Source of the DNA: VGSG01 sp040756375
Lineage (GTDB): Bacteria; Desulfobacterota; Desulfomonilia; Desulfomonilales; Desulfomonilaceae
Direction: 5' to 3'
Assembly: GCA_040756375.1 (NCBI GenBank)
Contig: JBFLZC010000027.1
Span: 1-64,000 of the forward strand
DNA length: 64,000 bases
The position numbers were made by a program, and so were the translations under genes. Numbering within the stretch: the first letter of the stretch is position 1; each line of letters opens with the position of its first letter. Shown one piece after another: positions 33,169 through 42,326 of this stretch. Under the pieces are notes generated by a model. The model searched no databases. It was not told the origin of the DNA and worked only from the letters and a program-made list of their open reading frames with translations.

Positions 33169-33942
33169 AAAGTCGTACGCTCCGGACAACGACTCGGTTA
33201 CGCGGGCCAAACCCCCAATGGTGACTCCATCCAGACAGTAGGACCGGCATCTTGCCGGTCCCCGCACGACATGGATGCAGCATCTGACCGGCAAGATGCC
33301 GGTCCTACTAATACCGTTCATTTGGCAAAGAAGACGGCTTCCCCTCTAATTACTAAATGGTTACCGCGATAGGGTAGAATGGACACAGCGAAGGAGTCGC
33401 CCGGCGGGTGAGATACATCAAGGCACGGATAAGTCTCGCAGAGCGCAAAACTAGATCGCAGTCAACCATATGGAATTATTAAAGGCCGGCAGGGACGCCA
33501 GCCCTACCAAGGCAGTGGTCCCACAGATGAGTTTCACACTGATTCGGTTGAAACGAATAAGCATGCCGGTCACGGAGGCCCGCCGCCAGCACGTTCAGGT
33601 AGGGCCGGCGTCCCTGCCGGCCTATTCTCGGCACCATGCCGCTGACCTGGACCGAGCCCGGGTCCGTGGCACTCCGCGGAACTTATTTTCCCGGTAAATG
33701 ATTACCCTGGGAGGAAGGCTTGCAACGAACGATGAGGGAACCTTCACGTAATCGGCGTGGAGGGTGGGGCGCCTGCTGGTCGGGAGGCACTTAGGCAGTG
33801 ACGAATCTCTCTGGGGCCGATACCAATTCGCGGTCCTGCATATAACATTAATCAATGGCCGGCAGGGACGCCCGCCCTACCGGCCATTTCTCGGCATCGG
33901 TGTGGGCCTCGTCTCGTCCAGATGCGAGCAATGAACAGCGGT
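33169..33942. other. Repeat-rich intergenic region, no gene
   Basis: This 774-base gap between marR and the XRE-cupin gene holds dispersed palindromes: AGTAGGACCGGCATCTTGCC and its inverse (33237-33309), GGCCGGCAGGGACGCC (33484-33499), GGGCCGGCGTCCCTGCCGGCC (33603-33623) and GGCCGGCAGGGACGCCCGCC (33857-33876). Short open frames exist but none is convincing. Confidence 0.6.
33237..33309. repeat. Palindrome with nested hairpins
   Basis: AGTAGGACCGGCATCTTGCC and its inverted copy at the other end form outer arms; each half is itself a hairpin (ACCGGCATCTTGCCGGT and ACCGGCAAGATGCCGGT). The cruciform style matches family B. Confidence 0.8.
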
Positions 33943-34485
33943 CTAGGGCGTATATACTACTACCAGCAGCTTGGACTGTTTTGCCGACAAGTTCTTGAGC
34001 GTATGGGGTTGGCTCGACGTGAAATGGAGGCTCGTGCCCTTCTTGAGGTCATGGGCCTTCTTGCCCACCTGAATCTGAACCCGGCCCTCCATCACGTACA
34101 CGAATTCTTCGCCTTCATGCTGGTATTCGACTCGTTCGTGTTCCCTTTTGGGTTCCAGGGTGACCAGGTAAGCCCACAGGTGCTTATCTTCAGCTCCAGG
34201 GGTGAGGTTCTTGTACAGATACGCCCTGGTGCGCTTGCGGTAGCTGCGCGCGCGCTCTTTCCGTTTCTCTTCCGCGAGCAGCGTGGAAGAATCCACGGCC
34301 AAAGCTCTCGATATCTGTATGAGCGCGCCTACAGGAGGAGATATCTTCCCTTCTTCGATCTTGGTAAGATAATCGGCGTCGTATCCTGTTTTCTTGGCAA
34401 AGGCTTCCAGATCCATCTTCTGTTTCTTTCTCATGTCCTGGATGCGCTCGCCCAGGCTGCGGCTGGAACGGGGTTTTGTCGGCAT
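33943..34485 (-). CDS. XRE-family regulator with C-terminal cupin domain
   Basis: This 180-residue protein joins an N-terminal helix-turn-helix (RSLGERIQDMRKKQKMDLEAF, then YDADYLTKIEEGKISPPVGALIQISRAL) to a cupin barrel (YQHEGEEFVYVMEGRVQIQV, LHFTSSQPHTLKNL). This architecture is known from regulators of amino acid, acyl or polyamine metabolism, in which the cupin senses a small ligand. AGGAGAAGAG precedes the ATG at 34485. It lies downstream of the acyl-CoA dehydrogenase gene on the same strand, with a family A repeat between, so it may regulate that gene; this is inference. Confidence 0.92.
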   Translation of the reverse strand: MPTKPRSSRSLGERIQDMRKKQKMDLEAFAKKTGYDADYLTKIEEGKISPPVGALIQISRALAVDSSTLLAEEKRKERARSYRKRTRAYLYKNLTPGAEDKHLWAYLVTLEPKREHERVEYQHEGEEFVYVMEGRVQIQVGKKAHDLKKGTSLHFTSSQPHTLKNLSAKQSKLLVVVYTP

Positions 34486-34528
34486 TTCTCTTCTCCTGCG
34501 CTCTGTCTTAATTGGCAACGAGTCCTGC

Positions 34529-34554
34529 AAGGGCGGACGGCCGTGCGCCCCTAC
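34529..34554. repeat. Degraded family C palindrome
   Basis: GGGCGGACGGCCGTGCGCCCC is an imperfect relative of the 28-bp palindrome at 15300. Confidence 0.6.
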
Positions 34555-34617
34555 GAAAAGGCCCTACCTGCATTACGCTCCAAGAGCTCATGGGCCGTGC
34601 GAGCCATTCCTACAGTA

Positions 34618-34795
34618 GTTGTCGGCATGAGGCACCCCCGGCCGGATCTACGTATGGGGTGGTTTGGAGGGGAGATGAGTCTCCCCTCCAAATTATTGCG
34701 CAACAATGCGCTCTTGATCCTGATCTCCGAGGCGAAGCTCCGGAGTGCTCGCCGAAGCCGAGAGCTTTCACGACTTGTTCTAGCCTGTTAGCTAC
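34618..34795 (-). repeat. Repeat family A, copy 3
   Basis: Same order as copy 2: TACGTATGGGGTGGTTTGG, then GGAGGGGAGATGAGTCTCCC, TTGCGCAACAATGCGCTCTT, a hairpin CTCCGAGGC-GAAG-type, and GAGCTTTCACGACTTG. It sits between the acyl-CoA dehydrogenase stop and the XRE-cupin start. Confidence 0.85.
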
Positions 34796-34800
34796 TCCAG

Positions 34801-35973
34801 TTAATAGGAATCCGGTCTTTTTCCGCCCTTGTACTTTGTGAGCTCTCTGGCTATCACCAGTCGCTGTATCTGGTTGGTGCCTTCGAATATCTGGGCCACC
34901 TTGGCGAATCGCATGTACATCTCTACGGGATAGGATTTCATGTATCCTGCGCCGCCGAGTATTTGGACCGCGTCCGTAGTCACGCGCATCGCGGTGTCTG
35001 TGGCAAAGCGCTTGGCCATGGCGGCCTCCATTACGCTGGCCTCGCCTTGGTCCATGAGAAACGCGGCCCGATAAATCATCAGCCTCGCGGCTTCTATTTC
35101 CGTTACGAGATCCGCCAAAAGGAATTGCAGACCTTGGAACGAGACGATCGGTCGTCCGAATTGCTGGCGCTTGTGAGCGTAGTTGAGCGCGTAGTCCATA
35201 GCTTGCTGAGCAAGCCCTACCGCGCACGCGCCTATACTGATCCTGCCGCCATTGAGCGCGGTCAGTGCCATATTGAAGCCCCTGCCCGCATCACCCAGAA
35301 GGTTCTCATCAGGGATAAAGCAGTCGCTGAAGTTTAGCTCCGTGGTGGGAGAAGAATTCATGCCCATCTTGGGTTCATGATGTCCGAACGAGAAGCCCTT
35401 GGTGCCCTTTTCCACAACAAACGCGCTAATCCCGCGCGCTCTCTCCTTCTGCTCCGAATCCGTGCGCATCATCACCGCGTATATGTCCGCAACTCCGCCG
35501 CTGGTCACAAATAACTTTGTCCCGTTGAGCACATATCCGCCGTCAGTCTTCATTGCAGACGCGCTGAGTGCTGCCGCGTCGGATCCTGCGTCAGCTTCGG
35601 TCAAAGAATACGCGGCCAGCTTCTCTCCCGCGGCTAGAGGCATGACCCAGCGTTCGCGCTGCTCTTCGGTGCCGTACTGATAGATGAGATTGGTCACCAT
35701 GTTGTGAACAGTCAGACACACCGCTGTAGAAAAGCACCCCTTGGCCAATTCCTCAAATATGAGGCACGCGGTGAGCCGACCCACGGCGGTCCCGTTGTAT
35801 TCTTCGGGGACGTACAGCCCGGTGAAGTCCAGTTGCCCCATCTTCTTAAAGACTTCTCTGGGGAACTTTGCGGTCTCTTCCCATTCCCGTGCATTCGGCT
35901 CCAGTTCCTTGAATGCGAAATCACGAGCCGCCTTCCTAATAAGACGCTGTTCGTCGTTGAGTTTGAAATCCAT
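34801..35973 (-). CDS. Acyl-CoA dehydrogenase
   Basis: This 390-residue protein is a second acyl-CoA dehydrogenase. Family features are YSLTEADAGSDAAALSASA, GTKLFVTSGGVADIYAVMM, KQFGRPIVSFQGLQFLLADL and the C-terminal AQIFEGTNQIQRLVIAREL, which contains the Glu of the active-site loop (FEGTN). It oxidises an acyl-CoA and hands electrons to ETF; the operon at 2.5-5.6 kb could supply it. The sequence differs from the first acyl-CoA dehydrogenase, so a different chain length is likely. It is divergent from malQ, 120 bases apart. Confidence 0.93.
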   Translation of the reverse strand: MDFKLNDEQRLIRKAARDFAFKELEPNAREWEETAKFPREVFKKMGQLDFTGLYVPEEYNGTAVGRLTACLIFEELAKGCFSTAVCLTVHNMVTNLIYQYGTEEQRERWVMPLAAGEKLAAYSLTEADAGSDAAALSASAMKTDGGYVLNGTKLFVTSGGVADIYAVMMRTDSEQKERARGISAFVVEKGTKGFSFGHHEPKMGMNSSPTTELNFSDCFIPDENLLGDAGRGFNMALTALNGGRISIGACAVGLAQQAMDYALNYAHKRQQFGRPIVSFQGLQFLLADLVTEIEAARLMIYRAAFLMDQGEASVMEAAMAKRFATDTAMRVTTDAVQILGGAGYMKSYPVEMYMRFAKVAQIFEGTNQIQRLVIARELTKYKGGKRPDSY

Positions 35974-36094
35974 GCGTTGACTCCGGTTTCCCCCAAGCGG
36001 TTTGAAAATCCCTGAGTTTTGGATTATCGGTAAACGATGGAACCCGTCAACAGGAAAAACATAGTATTGTGTACTGTCAGAAGGTCTTCATTTG

Positions 36095-38296
36095 ATGAAC
36101 GTTGATGAAGCATTGATAAATTTGGCCGAAAGCCTCGGCGTCGAGCGGGAGTATACGGACAACTACGGAATCAAGCACCGCCTGGATCTGGAGACCGCGC
36201 TCAAGATCCTCGATGCAAAGGGAATTCCTGTACCCGGCGACGTTCCGCGAGTCGATTCTACGACTTTGGTGGCTTCCAACGGAAGCCTCCCAGAGAGTTT
36301 CACCGTATGCATCGAGCCTGAATCCACCGCGGTAGGCCGGATTCCGGAGGTTGACGAGGTGAGCGTCGCGCTGCTCCACGAACATGGCCAGGAGCGGCTG
36401 TTCTCCAGGGCCGGCGATCAGATCTCCGTGCAGGTCGATGAGGAAACCGGCCTGATACAGGTGTCCGCGGCGTTCCCCACCGACTTGCAGACCGGAATCT
36501 ATCGGACGCACATCCACGTTCGATGCCGTGAGAAACTCCGCTCCTTTCCCGGCACCTGGATTATTTGCCCGCCTGCGGCATACCTGCCGGAAGCACTGGA
36601 AGGGGGCGCAAGGATTGCCGGGATCAATGTGGCCCTTTACGGGATTCGATCGAAAGCGAATTGGGGCATCGGCGATTTTTCAGACCTGAAGGCCTTCGTG
36701 GACTGGGCCGCGGAAGACCTGCTGGTCGACTTTGTGGGCCTGAATCCGCTTCACGCGTTGCTGAATCGGGCGCCGTACACCATCAGCCCGTACCTGCCTT
36801 CCAGCCGACTGTACCGGAACTTCATCTACCTTGATGTCACGGCAACCCGGGATTTCTGGGAATCCGCGACCGCCCGCGCTTTGGTGCGAGATCCCAAGAC
36901 AATCCGGCGGATCGAGCAACTTCGGGACGCGCAGCATGTGGATTACGAACAGGTTGCGGCTCTGAAACTGGAAGTACTGCGCGAGCTGTTCCGTTCGTTC
37001 ATGGAGAGGCACGGTTCGCCCAAAGTTTCCAGCCCGCGGTGGGGCGAATTCATGGCGTACGTGGACTCCCAGGGTGAGTACTTGGAAAGATTCGCGATCT
37101 TCTGTGAGCTGGAGCGTCGATTCACTGCGGGACATCCGCCGGTGTACGTGTGGCGAGAATGGCCCGCGGAATTGCGCGATCCGAATTCTCCTGAAATAAA
37201 GGCCTTTGCAGACGAACATGCGACAGGAATCCTCTTCTGGAAGTACCTGCAATGGCAAATCGAGGAACAGCTCAATAGCGTGCAGGAATACGCTCTCTCA
37301 AAGGGAATGCGCATCGGGCTATACCATGACGAAGCACTTGCAGTGGATGGGAACGGCGCGGATAGCTGGGCGCTCCAGGAATTCTTCCACCACGGTTGCC
37401 GGGTAGGCGCCCCACCTGACGCGTTCGCTCCTCACGGTCAAGACTGGGGCTTTCCTCCTCCGAACCGTGAGGCCATCCGCCGCGCGGGGTACACGCCTTT
37501 TATCAGGAAACTCCGAACCAGTTGTAGTCATGGGGGCGCGGTGCGCATCGACCACGTGATGCAGGTGCATCGCCTTTTCTGGATACCTGAAGGCCACAAG
37601 CCCAAGGACGGCTTCTACGTCCGCGACTTTGAAGCCGACCTGCTCAATATTCTCGCGCTGGAGAGCCAGGAGACTCGCACCGTGGTTGTAGGCGAGGATC
37701 TGGGGACAGTGCCCTACGATCTGAGAGAGCGGCTCATGGCAAAGAAGATCATCTCTTACCGCCTGTTCTATTTCGAGCGAGACAATGAAGGCAATCTGAT
37801 GCCTGGCCGAAACTATCCGGAAAACGCGCTGGTCTCGATCAGCACTCACGACCTGCCTACCTTGGCAGGATTCTGGAGCGCCCGGGACATAAAGATTCGC
37901 AAGGAGATCGGACAACTGGACGACGAGACCGAACCGCGCTTCCGGCAGGATCGAGCGATCCATAAGGAGAAGATCCTCCAAAGACTGATGCAGGATGAGC
38001 TGCTCGACCCTCACGCTGCTCATCTTGCCCTTGAGTCATCCGCGCCAACAGAGGAGCTCCACACCGCGGTCCTACGGTTCCTGTTCGGAACTCCCTCGAA
38101 GCTCGTGGCGATCAATCAGGAGGACATATTCCTGGACGAGCGCCAACAGAACTTTCCGGGGACCACCGCGGAGCACGCAAACTGGGTGACCAGGATGCTC
38201 TACACCGTGGAAGAGCTCAGATCGCATCCGGACGCGGTCCGTGCAACGGAGAAGTTCAGAACGCTGCTCCAGCAGGCAGGACGAGCATTGAGATGA
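36095..38296 (+). CDS. malQ: 4-alpha-glucanotransferase (amylomaltase, GH77)
   Basis: This 733-residue protein moves alpha-1,4-glucan segments between chains, in glycogen or maltodextrin metabolism. The N-terminal part (about 1-160) is the MalQ extension; the catalytic barrel carries GIRSKANWGIGDFSDL, the nucleophile in RIDHVMQVHRLFWIP (about 485), the acid/base Glu in GEDLGTVP (about 534) and the third Asp in STHDLPTLAGFW (about 582). The ATG at 36095 is chosen; a TTG just before it is also spaced well from AGAAGG. It is a single gene, divergent from the acyl-CoA dehydrogenase. Confidence 0.96.
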   Translation: MNVDEALINLAESLGVEREYTDNYGIKHRLDLETALKILDAKGIPVPGDVPRVDSTTLVASNGSLPESFTVCIEPESTAVGRIPEVDEVSVALLHEHGQERLFSRAGDQISVQVDEETGLIQVSAAFPTDLQTGIYRTHIHVRCREKLRSFPGTWIICPPAAYLPEALEGGARIAGINVALYGIRSKANWGIGDFSDLKAFVDWAAEDLLVDFVGLNPLHALLNRAPYTISPYLPSSRLYRNFIYLDVTATRDFWESATARALVRDPKTIRRIEQLRDAQHVDYEQVAALKLEVLRELFRSFMERHGSPKVSSPRWGEFMAYVDSQGEYLERFAIFCELERRFTAGHPPVYVWREWPAELRDPNSPEIKAFADEHATGILFWKYLQWQIEEQLNSVQEYALSKGMRIGLYHDEALAVDGNGADSWALQEFFHHGCRVGAPPDAFAPHGQDWGFPPPNREAIRRAGYTPFIRKLRTSCSHGGAVRIDHVMQVHRLFWIPEGHKPKDGFYVRDFEADLLNILALESQETRTVVVGEDLGTVPYDLRERLMAKKIISYRLFYFERDNEGNLMPGRNYPENALVSISTHDLPTLAGFWSARDIKIRKEIGQLDDETEPRFRQDRAIHKEKILQRLMQDELLDPHAAHLALESSAPTEELHTAVLRFLFGTPSKLVAINQEDIFLDERQQNFPGTTAEHANWVTRMLYTVEELRSHPDAVRATEKFRTLLQQAGRALR

Positions 38297-38396
38297 AGGA
38301 CGACGCCATACCTATTCGAATGGCTCCTTGATAAAGGTATGGTGTCCTCGATATTCGGAAGCATTGGAATTGGCCGCATTCTATGTGGAATCTCTT

Positions 38397-38459
38397 GTAG
38401 GGGCGCACCCGCGCGTGCGCCCTTGAGTGGCTAGGGCAGACGCGCTGGTCTGCCCCTAC
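38397..38459. repeat. Composite palindrome, family C type
   Basis: GTAGGGGCGCACCCGCGCGT, then GCGCCC, followed by GGGCAGACGCGCTGGTCTGC and CCCTAC. The outer GTAGGGG and CCCCTAC arms enclose two separate hairpins. It lies between malQ and the B3/B4 gene. Confidence 0.8.
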
Positions 38460-38516
38460 AGGAGCCGGGCTGAATTCCAACGCACGGCTGCATAATCACC
38501 TACAAGGGAGGCTACT

Positions 38517-39242
38517 TTGACGAGCCAGACAAGTGCTTACACGATTTCTCAAGAGGTTTTCGATCGCTATCCCGGCTACGTCCGAGGTCTTGTAATCGCG
38601 CATGGGGTGAAGAACGGCCCGTCGCCGGAAGGGCTCACTTCTTTGCTGCGCGCCGCGGAAGATGAGGTACGCGGCAAGCTCAACCTTGAAAAGCTAGCCG
38701 AGCACCCGAAAATGGCCTCGTGGCGTGAAGCGTACAGAGCTTTCGGCGCGAAACCGAGCAAATTTAGGCCCTCCATCGAAGCTATGGTGCGACGCGTACT
38801 GAGAAACGAGCCGCTGCCCTCGATCAGCGCTCTGGTAGATATCGGGAACGTGGTCTCGCTGAGGTATCTTGTGCCTGCGGGAGGTCACGCTATCGATGTG
38901 CTCACACAGGACATCGAGCTTCGGCCTGCTCTGGGAGATGAGGAATTCACGCCGTTGGATTCCGACGAGGTCGAGCACCCGTTGCCCGGGGAAATTATCT
39001 TCGTGGAAGGCAAGACGGTCCTGACGAGGCGCTGGACCTGGCGTCAGGCCAAGCACACTTTGGTTGTTCCCGAAACGACCGCGCTGGAAGTCAACGTGGA
39101 CGGGCTGCCTCCGGTTACAGTGGAACAAGTCAAGGAGGCCTGTCGCGAAATTGCCGAGCTTATCGAAAGGTTCTGCGGAGGACGCACCAGGCAGGACATG
39201 CTCAGCAAAGAAGACCCGCGAGTGGAGCTGCATCCGGCGTAG
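38517..39242 (+). CDS. B3/B4 tRNA-binding-domain protein
   Basis: This 241-residue protein consists of a B3/B4 domain, the part of phenylalanyl-tRNA synthetase beta that edits mischarged Tyr-tRNA(Phe). Signs are the WREAYRAFGAKPSKFRPSIEAM motif, VDIGNVVSLRYLVPAGGHAID and LTRRWTWRQAKHTLVVPET. Free-standing versions are common and may deacylate wrongly charged tRNA or amino acids, but this has rarely been tested. The TTG start is supported by AAGGGAGG directly upstream. It is a single gene. Confidence 0.88.
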   Translation: MTSQTSAYTISQEVFDRYPGYVRGLVIAHGVKNGPSPEGLTSLLRAAEDEVRGKLNLEKLAEHPKMASWREAYRAFGAKPSKFRPSIEAMVRRVLRNEPLPSISALVDIGNVVSLRYLVPAGGHAIDVLTQDIELRPALGDEEFTPLDSDEVEHPLPGEIIFVEGKTVLTRRWTWRQAKHTLVVPETTALEVNVDGLPPVTVEQVKEACREIAELIERFCGGRTRQDMLSKEDPRVELHPA

Positions 39243-39330
39243 GATTCGGCTTTGCTGGTTCGGCGTCGTGTTCGCGCAGGATGCGGTGAAATAGCGGTTT
39301 CTTGACGGACCGATTTTGAGGGCAAGGCCG

Positions 39331-39355
39331 GTAGGGGCGCACGGCCGTGCGCCCT
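39331..39355. repeat. Family C palindrome
   Basis: GTAGGGGCGCACGGCCGTGC, then GCCCT, is a near copy of the palindrome at 15300 with a shortened right end. Confidence 0.75.
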
Positions 39356-39438
39356 CACCGAAAAGTGTTGAGCGCGGGCCGAGAGATGCCGATAGTTGGC
39401 CAGCTTGAAAGGCTCCTCGGGGATATGTGGAGGGCGTT

Positions 39439-39633
39439 GTGAGCAAAAAGGGGCCGATCTCTCAAGAAAAGGAATTATTGGTTACTGCCATTGTCATAGA
39501 CTTATTTCTGACCCTCCTTGCACTTTGGGTCTGTCCCTGGGACTATTTACTCGCTGTTTTGCTTGCTACACAGCCCATATCCGTACTTCTTGCGTTTGCT
39601 TTACGCGAGATCGCTAACCGGCCAATCCGGTAG
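39439..39633 (+). CDS. Small membrane protein (64 residues), unknown
   Basis: This short protein has two predicted membrane segments: LLVTAIVIDLFLTLLALWV, then a short loop WDYL and LAVLLATQPISVLLAFAL, ending REIANRPIR. The GTG at 39439 follows GGAGGG closely; another GTG at 39427 is also possible. No family is recognised. It stands alone before a repeat cluster. Confidence 0.5.
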   Translation: MSKKGPISQEKELLVTAIVIDLFLTLLALWVCPWDYLLAVLLATQPISVLLAFALREIANRPIR

Positions 39634-40026
39634 AGCCTTCCTCGCGTCCTAGTGGTGCCATTGCACTTTCTAAGAGATGATACGGAATCGCTGTCCACTG
39701 GGCAGGACCAGGCATCTCCGTGGGGCAGACCCGCGGGTCTGCCCGCTCTCTGGGCGCACGGCCGTGCGCCCCTACAAAAGGCTTTGGTGGGACAGGCATC
39801 TTGCCTGTCATGCCTTGGGAAGAACCACAATGGCCCGAATAGACAGGCGAGACGCCTGTCCCACCAAACGATCCCCCGCCTACTGCGGTCTTCGGAACGC
39901 GCCCGGCTTCTTTAAGTTCTGGCAGAAGTTCTCTTGTTTTGGATTGCTCAATCAGGCGAGGAGGATGCCGGATTGGGTGCCACTGCAATGAAAAGAAAAC
40001 CTTCGGGAAGCTCTATAGAATTGGTT
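39634..40026. other. Repeat mosaic between convergent genes
   Basis: Three palindrome types lie side by side: GGGGCAGACCCGCGGGTCTG (about 39722), GGGCGCACGGCCGTGCGCCC (39747-39766) with CTAC, and a full family B unit (39785-39866) with GGTGGGAC and GTCCCACC arms. No gene is recognised. Confidence 0.8.
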
Positions 40027-40464
40027 CTATTTTTTGGGGACTCGGGTAGAATGTCCGTTGTCCACGCACAGCTTGATGGTGCGGCCTAGATGTTCGGCAA
40101 TTGAGCGCACGTCCGCACGCCAGCGGTCCGCCTTGCGGATGGCTTCCGCTTCCCAAGGCAGCCAGGTGGAGCGCTTCTTGATGAGAATCGCGGCTTCCAG
40201 CTCCGCAGGAACCGGACATTCCAGCGGCTCCATCCCTCCGAAACCGTCCCCGCTCAGGAAATCCTTCACCAGCTTCATTTGACGCCGGTTGAGCTTGCTT
40301 CTCAATTCGGCCAGGGGCCATTCATCGAGATTGGCAAGGCGTTTTCTGAGCGAGTTGTTTCTGTCCTTACAACTGATCAACTCTGACAAGAATCGGTAAT
40401 TTTCTCGAAAGGGAGCGGGTATGCACGAGAGATCGGTTTCATGGGCAGTGTGATCGGGCTTCAT
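40027..40464 (-). CDS. Unknown protein
   Basis: This 145-residue, charged, soluble protein is not recognised. It is mainly helical (NYRFLSELISCKDRNNSLRK, LRSKLNRRQMKLVKDFLSGD) and ends with WRADVRSIAEHLGRTIKLC. The ATG at 40464 follows GGGAGT; the open frame runs upstream to 40575. The gene stands between a repeat mosaic and a further repeat cluster, so it could be recently acquired, but there is no direct evidence. Confidence 0.6.
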   Translation of the reverse strand: MKPDHTAHETDLSCIPAPFRENYRFLSELISCKDRNNSLRKRLANLDEWPLAELRSKLNRRQMKLVKDFLSGDGFGGMEPLECPVPAELEAAILIKKRSTWLPWEAEAIRKADRWRADVRSIAEHLGRTIKLCVDNGHSTRVPKK

Positions 40465-40907
40465 CGCGACTCCCTGCGGTTTTTTGGGTGGGGCTACCTG
40501 CGTGCTTGGAGCGGGGTGTGGTCCCTGGCGCTGTGTCACGCAGGCGTCGGGGAGATGCGGTAACACCTTGCCCATATATTGTCAAGTTTTGGTTTTATCT
40601 TTTCTTATAATATCTTGAAAAAATAGCGCGAACTGCTGATAGCAAGTCCTGCACATCGTCGCCGCGTTACGGGAACACTCAAAGTATGCTCTCGAATGGG
40701 CTTTGGTGGGACAGGCATCCCCGGATCGGTGTCCGGGGCAGGCTCTGCCTGTCATTCCCGCGTACGCGGGAATCCAGAGATTTACCGCGGCAGCAGTCGA
40801 AGATCTTGTACCAAAGTCCCCAGGACTGGATTCCTGCTTTCGCAGGAATGACGGATAAACGAACAGCTGAGCTTCAAATTGAGACTTGAGCCAGAGGCGG
40901 AGCTTTC
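40465..40907. other. Intergenic region with fused family B and E repeats
   Basis: A family B left arm (GGTGGGACAGGCATC at 40706) runs into a hairpin CCCCGGATCGGTGTCCGGGG (40719-40738), then into family E (40753-40853) with CGTCATTCCCGCGT-type and CTGGATTCCTGCTTTCGCAG parts. The two repeat types are joined. No gene is seen. Confidence 0.75.
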
Positions 40908-41219
40908 TCATTGCGAGCGGGGTTTGGGTGAGCTCCCGCGGTACAAATCTTCATGTTGTTTCAACACATTAGGGTCGATCTTGATCTTCCCTTCGTGTTG
41001 CTTCATGTAGTCTTCCAGGTGTTTCCTTTCTAGGTACGAAAAGATCGTGGTTTCAAGGGCTCCCACAATCCGTTCGCCTTGTGGGAGCTCACGGACGAAT
41101 GCCACGCCGCTCATCAGGGTGGTCTGGTTCACCCTCCAGCCGTGGATAAAGCAGCCCAGGAGAACTCCGATGCCGGCCATGATTCCGAACCAGACGAGAT
41201 ACTTGAGAGCTTTCAACAT
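40908..41219 (-). CDS. Small membrane-anchored protein, unknown
   Basis: This 103-residue protein starts MLKALKYLVWFGIMAGIGVL and GCFIHG, a single membrane segment or signal anchor, followed by a soluble part: LPQGERIVGALETTIFSYLE and DYMKQHEGKIKIDPNVLKQH. The ATG at 41219 follows AGAGGTG. It lies 73 bases after the UbiA-type gene on the same strand, so it may be in one transcript. No family is recognised. Confidence 0.7.
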   Translation of the reverse strand: MLKALKYLVWFGIMAGIGVLLGCFIHGWRVNQTTLMSGVAFVRELPQGERIVGALETTIFSYLERKHLEDYMKQHEGKIKIDPNVLKQHEDLYRGSSPKPRSQ

Positions 41220-41292
41220 CCTGGCACCTCTCTCGCTCCGAGCCGGGCTGGACCCGGTCATGAATTGAACAAGACAGGCAACAAACCTCTCG

Positions 41293-42174
41293 TCAAAAAT
41301 AGATAATGGCCACGCACGCGGCCAACCAAACGACCGTACAAGCCAGGAGGGGAGGATCCGTGAGCAGCATCGCCGTGGGAGATCCTCCCTCTTCCTTATG
41401 ATACACCAGGAACATGTACCGAAAGATGCCGTACGTCACCAGGGGAATGGTGAACATCATCTTTTCCGATTCAATTCCCGTCTCAGGATTTCCGCGGACC
41501 GAGTACAAACAGTAGAAGATGAACGTGGACGTGGTCACGATCAACAACAACTGATCGAGCAATGGCACGCTGTAGTTTTCCAGGACCGGCCTGTGACTGA
41601 TCGCATTGTCGTTGAGCAAGACCACTTCGTGTCGGCGTTTACCCAAAGCAAGGAGGATCGCAAGGGAAAAAGTGCAGAGAACGAGCCAACTGGAGACAGT
41701 GACCGAAATCGCAGCTGCACCGGCTAGGACTCGCAAGAGGAAGCCCGAGGAAATCGTCAGCACATCCAGGATTACCAGGTTCTTCAATCCAAAGGAGTAT
41801 GCCACCTGGATGAGCAGATAAGCGCCAAGGTACATATGGCACGCGAGCGGGGCCTTGACCGCAGCCGCGAGCCCAAAGACTGCAAAGAGCAAGATCACCA
41901 TAGCGGTCAGCGCGGTCCCGGACGAAATGTCTCCTCGTGCAAGAGGACGATTCTTCTTGAGAGGATGGGCCCGGTCACGCTCCATGTCGGCGTAATCGTT
42001 GAGAATATAGGTAGCTGACGATGCCAGACAGAACGCAACGAAAATCGCTCCCACCCGGATGATGTCCTCCCCCACCATCAGGTGAGCGCTGAAGATCAAC
42101 GGCATAAAGACAAAGCCGTTCTTCACCCACTGAGTGGGTCGCATGAGATGTACGAGCGGTATAAGTTTACTCAT
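41293..42174 (-). CDS. UbiA-family prenyltransferase (decaprenyl-phosphate phosphoribosyltransferase-like)
   Basis: This 293-residue membrane protein has about eight to nine helices. The first aspartate motif NDYADMERDRAHPLKKNRPLA (about 58) is the substrate/metal site of UbiA enzymes; the second lies near SVRGNPETG. The LMRPTQWVKNGFVFMPLIFS start and the DRAHPLKKNRPLA run match the phosphoribosyl-polyprenyl-phosphate group, which builds decaprenylphosphoryl sugars in actinobacteria. In a Gram-negative this could serve surface polysaccharide synthesis; that is inference. The family is certain, the substrate is not. Confidence 0.82.
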   Translation of the reverse strand: MSKLIPLVHLMRPTQWVKNGFVFMPLIFSAHLMVGEDIIRVGAIFVAFCLASSATYILNDYADMERDRAHPLKKNRPLARGDISSGTALTAMVILLFAVFGLAAAVKAPLACHMYLGAYLLIQVAYSFGLKNLVILDVLTISSGFLLRVLAGAAAISVTVSSWLVLCTFSLAILLALGKRRHEVVLLNDNAISHRPVLENYSVPLLDQLLLIVTTSTFIFYCLYSVRGNPETGIESEKMMFTIPLVTYGIFRYMFLVYHKEEGGSPTAMLLTDPPLLACTVVWLAACVAIIYF

Positions 42175-42326
42175 AGGTTACGGAAAGTCCTTATGGTTCG
42201 GCATGTCCGTGGACACGCTCGGGCAATCATCCCTAGCACAGCGTGGGCGGCCTGTAAACGGATGGGGCTTGTTTTCATCCACTCTATGAGTAAAGTGAAT
42301 GTGAGGAGCCCCGCGGAGCCGGGAAG

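Noticed and set aside
36002..36028. Promoter upstream of malQ (TTGAAA ... ATTATC)
   Set aside because: The spacing is only about 15 bases and the -10 box is poor, so I do not list it.
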